8,393 bases of DNA, from the NCBI GenBank assembly GCA_013695565.1, contig JACDAG010000917.1:1-8393 (forward strand), written 5' to 3'. Below are positions 1 to 8,393 of this stretch, piece by piece. The notes beneath the pieces were generated by a model. It did no database searches and was not told the DNA's origin. It worked only from the letters and a program-made list of their open reading frames with translations. A program made the position numbers and the translations under genes. This stretch comes from Bradyrhizobium sp. (lineage in GTDB: Bacteria > Pseudomonadota > Alphaproteobacteria > Rhizobiales > Xanthobacteraceae). Numbering within the stretch: the stretch's first letter is position 1; every line of letters begins with the position of its first letter.

Positions 1-2
1 AA

Positions 3-2696
<2,694 letters not shown>

Positions 2697-2709
2697 TCGG
2701 CACGCACAG

Positions 2710-4218
2710 ATGATGGACCACGAGCAAGTCAATATTCTTCTGGTAGACGATCAGCCGGCGAAGCTGCTCGCCTATGAGGTCATCCTGAAGGAGCTTGGCG
2801 AGAATCTGATCACGGCGGCGTCCGGGCGCGAAGCGCTCGAGTTCCTGCTCAAGAACGACGTCGCCATCATCCTGGTCGACGTCTGCATGCCGGAACTCGA
2901 CGGTTTTGAACTGGCCGCGATGATCCGCGAGCATCCCCGCTTCCAAAAGACCGCGATGATCTTCATCTCGGCGATCCAGGTCAGCGATCTCGATCGCCTG
3001 CGCGGCTATGAGATGGGCGCGGTCGATTACGTCCCGGTGCCGGTGGTGCCGGAAGTATTGCGCGCCAAGATCAAGGTGTTTGCCGAACTGTATCGCAAGA
3101 CCCGGCAACTGGAACGGCTCAACGTCGAACTTGAGGACCGGGTTCGTGCCCGCACCGCCGAACTGGAAGAATCCCACACGCGGCTGTTGAAAAGCGAGCA
3201 GCGCCGCAGCCTGGCGATTGCCGCGGGCAAGATGGGATCCTGGGACTGGGACTGGGTCAACGGCGACTGGATGTGGGACGAAGGCCAGTATCAAATTCTC
3301 GGCGTCGATCCCGGCAGCCTTGAATTGACGCCGGCCAATATTCAGGCCCTGATTCATCCGGACGACGTTCCCGAACTGCACGATGCGTGGGCGAGTTTTG
3401 CCAGGGGCGCGAAATCGTACGAGGCGGAATTTCGCGTGATCCGCCCCGATGGCGAAGTGCGCTGGTGCGCGGGAACGGCGGCGGCAAGCACCGACAGAGA
3501 CGGCCGCGTCGTCCGCGTCAGCGGCGTCACCGTCGACATCACCGAACGCAAGCAGGCCGAAGAACGCCAGAACCTGCTGGCCCGGGAGGTCGATCACCGC
3601 GCCAAGAATGCGTTGGCGCTGGCGCAATCGATCGTGCGATTGACGCGCGGGGAAAACGTCAAGAGCTACATCCGCTCGGTCGAGGGGCGGATCACCGCGC
3701 TCGCGCGGGTTCATACCGTGCTGTCGCTGTCGAGTTGGCAGGGCGCCGAAGTAGGAAAGCTGATCGAGGAGGAGCTGGCGCCCTATTCGACCGGCGATCA
3801 GATTGCATTGCGCGGCACCGAGGTGCAGTTGCAGCCGGCAACCGCCCAGACCGTGGCGCTGGCCTTGCACGAACTCGTCACCAATTCGGCCAAGTATGGC
3901 GCCCTGTCAACGCTGACAGGCCGGCTATCGGTGAGCTGGGGGCTCGAGGCCGGCGTTCTCGGCATCGTCTGGATGGAAACCGGCGGGCCCGCGGTCGAGA
4001 TACCGGCATCGCGGGGTTTCGGAACGAGGAGCGTCATCGCCAGCATCGAGTCACAACTCGGCGGAAAAGCCGAGTTCGATTGGCGCCCCGAAGGTCTCAT
4101 TTGCCGTCTCTCTGTCCCGCTTTCCCCGCCCCAGGTGGCGTCGGATCCGGCTCCGCCCCATGAGGCCATGGCAGAGGGGAGCAGCAGCAGGCGCGCCGGA
4201 AAATTGGCGCGGCCTTAG
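2710..4218 (+). CDS. Receiver-PAS-HWE family histidine kinase
   Basis: A soluble 502-residue kinase with a receiver at its N-terminus. Receiver (about 7-125): acidic D13/D14, acceptor D57, S87. The usual lysine before the last proline is replaced by Val110 (motif VPVPVVPEVL), a change I recall as common to this receiver family. A coiled coil follows (about 125-165), then a PAS_3-type domain (about 166-285, ending DITERKQAEE). The kinase core is of the HWE class: H-box REVDHRAKN with His296, N-box ALHELVTNSAKYGALS with the diagnostic His387, and the W-x-E signature at Trp421-Glu423, then GFGTR as the glycine box. A 30-residue Pro/Ser/Ala-rich tail (about 472-502) follows the ATPase fold. The start is one of two tandem ATGs (2710 or 2713). 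Neither has a clear Shine-Dalgarno, so translation may be coupled to the upstream kinase, whose stop is 13 bases away. The open frame extends back to 2611, but that part overlaps the end of the upstream gene and lacks family character. A natural role is to receive phosphate from the upstream hybrid kinase and adjust its own kinase activity; that is inference. Confidence 0.93.
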   Translation: MMDHEQVNILLVDDQPAKLLAYEVILKELGENLITAASGREALEFLLKNDVAIILVDVCMPELDGFELAAMIREHPRFQKTAMIFISAIQVSDLDRLRGYEMGAVDYVPVPVVPEVLRAKIKVFAELYRKTRQLERLNVELEDRVRARTAELEESHTRLLKSEQRRSLAIAAGKMGSWDWDWVNGDWMWDEGQYQILGVDPGSLELTPANIQALIHPDDVPELHDAWASFARGAKSYEAEFRVIRPDGEVRWCAGTAAASTDRDGRVVRVSGVTVDITERKQAEERQNLLAREVDHRAKNALALAQSIVRLTRGENVKSYIRSVEGRITALARVHTVLSLSSWQGAEVGKLIEEELAPYSTGDQIALRGTEVQLQPATAQTVALALHELVTNSAKYGALSTLTGRLSVSWGLEAGVLGIVWMETGGPAVEIPASRGFGTRSVIASIESQLGGKAEFDWRPEGLICRLSVPLSPPQVASDPAPPHEAMAEGSSSRRAGKLARP

Positions 4219-4227
4219 ACGGCAAGA

Positions 4228-4334
4228 GCGTTTTCCCGCGAAAGCCTGTCCCGCACTTGATGCGGAATGGACTCCGGTTCGCATGGCAATCAAGTTTACG
4301 CAGATTGCGTAGACTTATCTGCGGTAGAAAACGC
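4228..4334. repeat. Intergenic palindromic element bounded by inverted repeats
   Basis: This 107-bp stretch fills most of the gap between two converging genes. It begins with GCGTTTTC (4228-4235) and ends with the exact reverse complement GAAAACGC (4327-4334). It contains two smaller hairpins: CCGCA/TGCGG at 4251-4265 with a 5-base loop, and GTTTACGCA/TGCGTAGAC at 4294-4314 with a 3-base loop. The terminal inverted repeat with internal stems, and wording such as CCGGTTCGCATGG, resemble short interspersed elements that I recall from Bradyrhizobium intergenic regions. No second copy is present in this window, so the repeat status rests on memory. The structure itself is seen directly. Confidence 0.5.
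4294..4314. terminator. Hairpin between convergent genes, possible bidirectional terminator
   Basis: A near-perfect inverted repeat with 9-bp arms, one T-G wobble pair on the plus transcript, and a GAT loop. It lies between the 3' ends of the HWE kinase gene (stop at 4218) and the convergent receiver gene (stop at 4359). No T-run follows on either strand, so it is not a textbook intrinsic terminator. It is also part of the larger palindromic element and may only mark the repeat. Confidence 0.3.
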
Positions 4335-4358
4335 GTCCAAAAAGCCCTGAGATGCGGA

Positions 4359-4757
4359 CTACAGCGCCGCCCCTGCAACGGCTTTTGCCGAGGGCCGCAC
4401 CGCTTCCCGCGCCGCTGCGACCGCACGGGTCAGGTCGCTCGGGCGAAACGGTTTTTGCAGGCAGACGATTTCGGCCAGCTCCGGGGATTTGGACAGGAAG
4501 TCGAGCGCCGTGATGCCGGATATCGCGACAACCGGCAGATCCGGCACACGTTCGCGCATCGTCGCGATGAGGTCAGAGCCGTTCGAACCCTGCAGGAAGA
4601 TATCGACGATCGCGAGGTCGAAATCGGCTTCTTCGAATGCCTTCAAGCCCGCTTCGGCGGTGGCGGCTTCGACGATGTCGAAATGGTTGATCCGCAGCAC
4701 GATCGAGATCATCGTGCGCACATCGGACTGGTCGTCAATCACTAGAACGCGGGGCAT
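4359..4757 (-). CDS. Single-domain response regulator (stand-alone receiver)
   Basis: A 132-residue protein made almost entirely of one receiver fold: strand 1 with acidic D8/D9 (VLVIDDQ), phospho-acceptor D52 (LAIVDIF), switch residue S80 (VVAISG) and conserved K102-P103 (LQKPF). The last 25 residues or so are alanine/arginine-rich and probably disordered. No DNA-binding or enzymatic output domain follows, so it belongs with the CheY-like, DivK-like single-domain regulators, which act by binding a partner or by shuttling phosphate. The ATG at 4757 places the first strand at residue 3, as is normal. A TTG at 4817 in the same frame would add 20 residues of no receiver character. The ribosome site is weak (CCGAGA about 9 bases upstream). 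It converges with the HWE kinase gene and diverges from the MASE4 hybrid kinase gene. Either could be its partner, and the divergent kinase is the simpler guess. Confidence 0.92.
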   Translation of the reverse strand: MPRVLVIDDQSDVRTMISIVLRINHFDIVEAATAEAGLKAFEEADFDLAIVDIFLQGSNGSDLIATMRERVPDLPVVAISGITALDFLSKSPELAEIVCLQKPFRPSDLTRAVAAAREAVRPSAKAVAGAAL

Positions 4758-4956
4758 GAAAAGAATCTCGGATCGGTCGCGCAACAGTCTATGATAAAAT
4801 TCCGGAGCAAGGCGCAACGCCGTGCATTATTCGACGTCTCGGTAAAGGGACGGTTACCCGGAACAGCCTTTCCGGCCGGGGATCGAACAGGTAGGATGTA
4901 ACCTTGGGTTGATTTCATCCGGCCCGACCCCACGGTAGAGTTGCCGTATCACTCCA

Positions 4957-4975
4957 CCGCCCGGCACTCGGGCGG
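4957..4975. other. GC-rich perfect hairpin in the divergent intergenic region
   Basis: CCGCCCG (4957-4963) and CGGGCGG (4969-4975) form a perfect 7-bp stem around a 5-base loop. No T-run follows, so an intrinsic terminator is unlikely. It could be a leader structure or simply chance in GC-rich DNA. It lies about 150 bases before the MASE4 kinase start. Confidence 0.35.
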
Positions 4976-5115
4976 CTCCGCGTCCCCTGGCGTGTTCCAG
5001 TCCGCCTGTCTCCCGATCGATCTCCTGATATCGGCTAAGAGACGCCCCTTCGGTGGATAGGTTAATGTTCGCGCATTTGGTACTGGTTCAATGGCGCGTT
5101 CGATGCCAGTTTGCC

Positions 5116-5120
5116 GGGGA
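5116..5120 (+). promoter_or_regulatory. Ribosome binding site that sets the MASE4 kinase start
   Basis: GGGGA lies 5 bases before the ATG at 5126. It overlaps the alternative TTG codon region at 5111, which would add five residues and has no comparable site ahead of it. This favours 5126 as the start. Confidence 0.55.
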
Positions 5121-5125
5121 CAACA

Positions 5126-7906
5126 ATGCAGACGGCTGACGAACGCAACATCTTTCTATCGACCCTGCCGGCGTCCAGCCGTGATCGCAAGGCCGCCCTT
5201 GCTGTCATCGGCGTCTCGGTGGTTCTGTTCGCGTGCGCCGTTCCGTTCGCCGGTGTTCCGCTGGCCCCGGTGCCGGCGTTCGTTGCCAGCTATCAATCCG
5301 CGCTGGCGATCAACGATCTCATCACAGCCATTCTGTTGTTTTCGCAGTTTGCGGTATCGCGCGCGCGGGCGTTGCTGTTGCTCGCCAGCGGATATTTGTT
5401 CACTGCCGCCGCCGCCATCGTCCACGCCTTGACCTTCCCCGGCCTGTTTGCGCCCAGCGGATTGCTGGACGCGGGTCCGCAGACCACCGTCTGGCTCTAC
5501 ATGGTCTGGCACGGCGTGTTTCCGTTGCTCGTACTCGGTTACGCGCTGCTGAAAGTCATCGACAACGGCACCAAGATAAAGGGCTCGACCGCCAGCGCGG
5601 TGCTTGGAAGCATCGTGGCGGTGTCTGCCGCGATGGCTTTGTTCACCTGGATCGTCACCGCCCAACACAACCTTCTGCCGGTATTGCTCAGCGGCGGTCA
5701 CTACACGCCGATCATGCTCGGGGTGGTGTCGACGGTGTGGTGTCTCAGTCTCGGGGCGCTCGCGGTGTTGTGGTTTCGCAAGCCCTACTCCGTCCTCGAC
5801 ATCTGGCTGATGGTCGTGCTGTGCGCCTGGCTGTTCGATATCGCGTTGTCCGCGATCCTGAATGTGGCGAGGTATGATGCGGGTTTCTATCTCGGATGCA
5901 TCTTTGGGCTCGGCGGCGCAAGCTTCGTGCTCGCCGTGCTGCTGACCGACAATGTCGGCTTGCAGGCGAAACTGGTCCGCCTGCTCGGCACATTGCGCCG
6001 CGAAGCTGCCTCCGAGCGAAGTCTGCGCACCGAACGCGACCGCCTTTTCACCGCGGTCGTCGAATCATCCAACGACGCTATTATAACGACGTCGCTCGAG
6101 GGTATCATTACCGCATGGAATCGCGCTGCCGAGCGCCTGTTCGGATTCGTTTCGATCGAAGCTGTCGGCAGGCACATCGATCTCATTATCCCGCCGGACC
6201 GGAGCAATGAGGTCCGCAACATCCTCGAACAAATCGGCCACGGCGAAAGGATCGAGGATTACGAGACCCTGCGCATCAACAAGGACGCCCGGACGGTAGA
6301 TGTCTTGCTGACCATCTCGCCGATCTGGTCGGCGTCCGGTGAGATTGTCGGTGCATCGGAAGTCGCGCGCGACATTACCGAGAACAAGCGGACGCAAAAG
6401 GCGCTCAATCAGGAGATCGAGGAACGGCAGCGCATTTTCGAGACCTCGCACGACCTCATCTTCGTGACCGACAGGAGTGGGAATTTCATTCAGGTCAGCC
6501 CCAGCGCCAAGGCCATCCTCGGCTACGATCCGGCCGAAATGATCGGTAACAGCGCGATCCATTTCATCCACCCCGACGATCTCGATAGCACCCGCAATGA
6601 GATGCGTGCGGCGCGGAGTGGAAAGCAATTGCGCAATTTCGAAACCCGCTACGTCCACAAGGACGGAACGGCTGTTGCGCTGAACTGGACCGGCACGTGG
6701 TCGGAGCCGGTGAAACGGCATTTCTTCATCGGCCGCGACCTCACCGAGAAGCAGGCGGCGGAAGCCCAATTGCGGCACATCCAGAAGATGGATGCGATCG
6801 GCCAACTAACCGGCGGCGTCGCGCACGACTTCAACAACATCCTGACCGTGATCACCGGGACCATCGGAATTCTGGAGGAATCCGTTGCCGACAAGCCCGA
6901 ACTCGTCGCCATCACCCGATTGATCGACGAGGCCGCCGAGCGCGGGGCCAATCTGACCAAGCATCTATTGGCCTTTGCCCGCAAGCAGCCGCTGCAACCG
7001 CTTGAAGTCGACGTCAATGCGCTGGTGCTGGAAGCCGCCAAACTGCTGCACCCGACGCTCGGCGAAAACATCGAGATCACGCCGCTATTGGCCGAGGACG
7101 CATGGACCGCCCTGGTCGATCCGAACCAGCTCTCGACCGCGGTTCTCAACCTCGCCCTCAATGCACGGGACGCCATGCCCAACGGCGGCAAGCTCGCGCT
7201 CGAGACCAGCAACATCTATCTCGACGAAAACTACGCCGGCATGCATAGCGAGGTCACGCCCGGCAGTTATGTGATGGTGGCCGTGAGCGATACCGGCACC
7301 GGTATCCCTGCCGCCCTCGTCGAGCGGGTGTTCGATCCCTTCTTCACCACCAAGGAGGTCGGCAAGGGCACCGGCCTCGGGCTGAGCATGGTGTTCGGTT
7401 TCGTCAAGCAATCGGGCGGGCACATCAAGATCTACAGCGAGGAAGGCCACGGCACCTCCGTCAAGATGTACCTGCCGCGTGCCACGGGATTGAACCAGAC
7501 TGCCGCCGAAGCCGCGATATCAGCCAATGTCGAGGGCGGCACCGAGATCGTTCTCGTCGTCGAAGACGACTCGCTGGTGCGCCGTTACGTGATGACGCAG
7601 ATCGAGAGCCTGGGCTATACCACGTTCGAGGCCGCCAATGCCCGCGAAGCCCTGCAGATCATCGATGCCGTGCCGATCCTGGATTTGCTGTTCACTGACG
7701 TCATCATGCCCGGCGAAATGAATGGCCGCCAACTGGTCGACGAGGCCCTGAAGCGGCGCCCGTCGCTGAAAACCCTGTACACGTCAGGATATACCGAGAA
7801 CGCCATCGTTCATCACGGCCGCCTCGATTCCGGCGTGCTGCTGCTCGCAAAGCCCTATCGCAAATCCGAACTCGCCAGGATGCTGCGATTGGCGCTGGAC
7901 AGCTGA
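5126..7906 (+). CDS. Membrane hybrid histidine kinase, MASE4-PAS-PAS-HisKA-HATPase-REC
   Basis: A 926-residue inner-membrane sensor kinase. Residues about 22-275 contain eight hydrophobic segments (roughly 22-43, 59-78, 80-104, 120-142, 156-178, 193-217, 224-245, 254-275), with conserved-looking blocks SYQSALAINDLITA and HALTFPGLFAPSGLL that match my memory of the MASE4 sensor domain; its ligand is not known to me. A short linker leads to PAS1 (about 303-423) and PAS2 (about 433-545). The HisKA domain carries GGVAHDFNN with phospho-acceptor His567. The HATPase shows N-box Asn675/Asn679 (NLALNARDAMP), G1 SDTGTGIP (721-728), F-box FDPFFTTK (736-743) and G2 GKGTGLGLS (from 747). The C-terminal receiver (about 806-924) has E813-D815, acceptor D858, T886 and K909-P910, all intact. 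PAS1 resembles the FixL PAS in layout but has no histidine in the helix where FixL binds heme (PPDRSNEVRNIL), so heme oxygen sensing is not supported. It is transcribed away from the stand-alone receiver gene. No DNA-binding output is attached, so a separate regulator must carry the signal. Confidence 0.94.
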   Translation: MQTADERNIFLSTLPASSRDRKAALAVIGVSVVLFACAVPFAGVPLAPVPAFVASYQSALAINDLITAILLFSQFAVSRARALLLLASGYLFTAAAAIVHALTFPGLFAPSGLLDAGPQTTVWLYMVWHGVFPLLVLGYALLKVIDNGTKIKGSTASAVLGSIVAVSAAMALFTWIVTAQHNLLPVLLSGGHYTPIMLGVVSTVWCLSLGALAVLWFRKPYSVLDIWLMVVLCAWLFDIALSAILNVARYDAGFYLGCIFGLGGASFVLAVLLTDNVGLQAKLVRLLGTLRREAASERSLRTERDRLFTAVVESSNDAIITTSLEGIITAWNRAAERLFGFVSIEAVGRHIDLIIPPDRSNEVRNILEQIGHGERIEDYETLRINKDARTVDVLLTISPIWSASGEIVGASEVARDITENKRTQKALNQEIEERQRIFETSHDLIFVTDRSGNFIQVSPSAKAILGYDPAEMIGNSAIHFIHPDDLDSTRNEMRAARSGKQLRNFETRYVHKDGTAVALNWTGTWSEPVKRHFFIGRDLTEKQAAEAQLRHIQKMDAIGQLTGGVAHDFNNILTVITGTIGILEESVADKPELVAITRLIDEAAERGANLTKHLLAFARKQPLQPLEVDVNALVLEAAKLLHPTLGENIEITPLLAEDAWTALVDPNQLSTAVLNLALNARDAMPNGGKLALETSNIYLDENYAGMHSEVTPGSYVMVAVSDTGTGIPAALVERVFDPFFTTKEVGKGTGLGLSMVFGFVKQSGGHIKIYSEEGHGTSVKMYLPRATGLNQTAAEAAISANVEGGTEIVLVVEDDSLVRRYVMTQIESLGYTTFEAANAREALQIIDAVPILDLLFTDVIMPGEMNGRQLVDEALKRRPSLKTLYTSGYTENAIVHHGRLDSGVLLLAKPYRKSELARMLRLALDS

Positions 7907-7913
7907 AACATTC

Positions 7914-7942
7914 TTGACGGTTGACACATCGGTGGCGATAAC
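7914..7942 (+). promoter_or_regulatory. Sigma-70-like promoter for the P1-family peptidase gene
   Basis: TTGACG (7914-7919) and GATAAC (7937-7942) are separated by exactly 17 bases, matching the -35 and -10 consensus at 5 of 6 and 4 of 6 positions. A second TTGACA at 7921-7926 has no good -10 at proper spacing. Transcription from here would give a leader of about 40 bases before the TTG start at 7988. It lies just after the stop of the MASE4 kinase gene, suggesting the peptidase is its own transcription unit. Confidence 0.55.
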
Positions 7943-7987
7943 CAGACATCGAAGCCGTAGCATGTGCGCCCCTGACGGACTGCCATC

Positions 7988-8393
7988 TTGAAAAACCTCC
8001 TCACCGATATCTCCGGCGTCCGCGTCGGCCACGCCGACGACGCTTTCGTTGCGTCGGGCGTCACCGCGATCATTTTCGATCATCCCGTCGTTGCGTCGGT
8101 CGATGTCCGCGGTGGCGGGCCCGGTCTGCGCGATGCCGCCCTGCTCGAGCCTGAAGCCACGGTCGAGGCCGTCGACGCCATCACGCTCTCCGGCGGCTCG
8201 GCGCTCGGGCTGGACGCCGCCGGCGGTGTGCAGGCCTGGCTCGCCGAACAGGGCCGCGGCCTGCGCATCCGCGACGCGGTGATACCGATCGTGCCCGGCG
8301 CGATCTGCTTCGATCTTCTGAACGGCGGCAACAAGGCCTGGGGCCGGTTCCCGCCCTATCGCGATCTCGCCTATGCCGCCGCCTGCACAGCGG
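7988..8393 (+). CDS. P1 family (DmpA/S58-type) peptidase, N-terminal part
   Basis: The first 135 residues of an Ntn-fold hydrolase of the DmpA/BapA family (L-aminopeptidase, D-esterase/amidase and beta-peptidyl aminopeptidase activities are known in it). The frame runs off the right edge. Visible family features are the opening LTDISGVRVGHA (residues 5-16), VDVRGGGPGLRD (38-49), the glycine-rich LSGGSALGLDAAGGVQAW (67-84), IVPGAICFDLLNGG (101-114) and WGRFPPY (118-124). Family members are usually about 320-375 residues and self-cleave before a nucleophilic serine in the second half, which is outside this window, so activity cannot be judged. The start appears to be a TTG at 7988: an in-frame TGA at 7973 rules out anything further upstream, no ATG lies between, and the protein begins where family members usually begin. 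A weak ribosome site (ACGGA) ends 8 bases before. Substrate unknown; no tie to the signalling genes is visible. Confidence 0.88.
   Translation, partial: MKNLLTDISGVRVGHADDAFVASGVTAIIFDHPVVASVDVRGGGPGLRDAALLEPEATVEAVDAITLSGGSALGLDAAGGVQAWLAEQGRGLRIRDAVIPIVPGAICFDLLNGGNKAWGRFPPYRDLAYAAACTA

Larger units (their letters stand above)
4758..5125. other. Divergent intergenic region with potential hairpins, no gene seen
   Basis: This 368-bp gap separates the start of the receiver gene (-) from the start of the MASE4 kinase gene (+), so it should hold both promoters. I see no convincing -35/-10 pair for either direction and no EcfG-type GGAAC...CGTT pair. It does hold inverted repeats. At 4894-4920, GGATG and AACC pair with GGTT and CATCC, and flanking CCGGCC copies lie at 4872-4877 and 4919-4924. 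A GC-rich stem lies at 4957-4975. No open frame here has recognisable protein character. It may be a long leader of the kinase mRNA or carry a small RNA, but the sequence alone does not show this. Confidence 0.5.

Noticed and set aside
4758..4817. TTG start at 4817 for the stand-alone receiver
   Set aside because: It adds 20 residues before the first receiver strand with no family support; the ATG at 4757 fits better.
4870..4960. tRNA-like wording (GTTCGATCCCC on the minus strand) suggesting a tRNA gene
   Set aside because: No acceptor, D-arm or anticodon-stem pairing could be assembled around it.
5233..5877. A 214-codon plus-strand frame inside the MASE4 kinase gene
   Set aside because: Arginine-rich out-of-frame translation of the membrane domain, with no recognisable motif; typical GC-rich shadow.
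7921..7926. A perfect TTGACA as the -35 of the peptidase promoter
   Set aside because: No acceptable -10 lies 16-18 bases downstream; the TTGACG seven bases earlier pairs with GATAAC at 17-base spacing.

Overview
This window is a two-component signalling cluster from a GC-rich alphaproteobacterium. It most resembles Bradyrhizobium/Rhodopseudomonas-type Rhizobiales. I infer this from codon bias, from the HWE-type histidine kinase, from the MASE4 sensor kinase, and from a short palindromic intergenic element of a style I recall from Bradyrhizobium genomes. The taxonomic call comes from memory of family resemblance, not from a search. I see no mobile element, CRISPR array, tRNA or rRNA.

Layout, left to right. 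(1) Positions 3-2696 (+) hold the C-terminal part of a large hybrid histidine kinase, cut by the left edge: GAF, long coiled coil, HisKA, HATPase, then three receiver domains. (2) Thirteen bases later, in the same direction, 2710-4218 encodes a receiver-PAS-HWE histidine kinase, very probably co-transcribed with the first gene. (3) Positions 4219-4358, between converging genes, are mostly a 107-bp element bounded by inverted repeats. (4) Positions 4359-4757 (-) encode a stand-alone receiver protein of 132 residues. (5) Positions 4758-5125 form a divergent intergenic region with several potential hairpins but no convincing gene. (6) Positions 5126-7906 (+) encode an eight-helix MASE4 membrane sensor fused to two PAS domains, a HisKA/HATPase kinase and a receiver. 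(7) A good sigma-70-like promoter at 7914-7942 precedes the start of a P1-family (DmpA/S58-type) peptidase at 7988, cut by the right edge.

How they may work together: the window encodes three histidine kinases and six receiver domains, but no DNA-binding, diguanylate cyclase or other recognisable output domain and no Hpt protein. The triple-receiver kinase and the receiver-HWE kinase are adjacent and look like partners in a relay. The stand-alone receiver and the divergent MASE4 hybrid kinase could form a second pair. These pairings are inferred from gene order only. The peptidase looks like a separate transcription unit with no evident link to signalling. Overall this is a fairly ordinary signalling locus. 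The most notable points are the lack of output domains, the missing receiver lysine in the HWE kinase, and the intergenic element.
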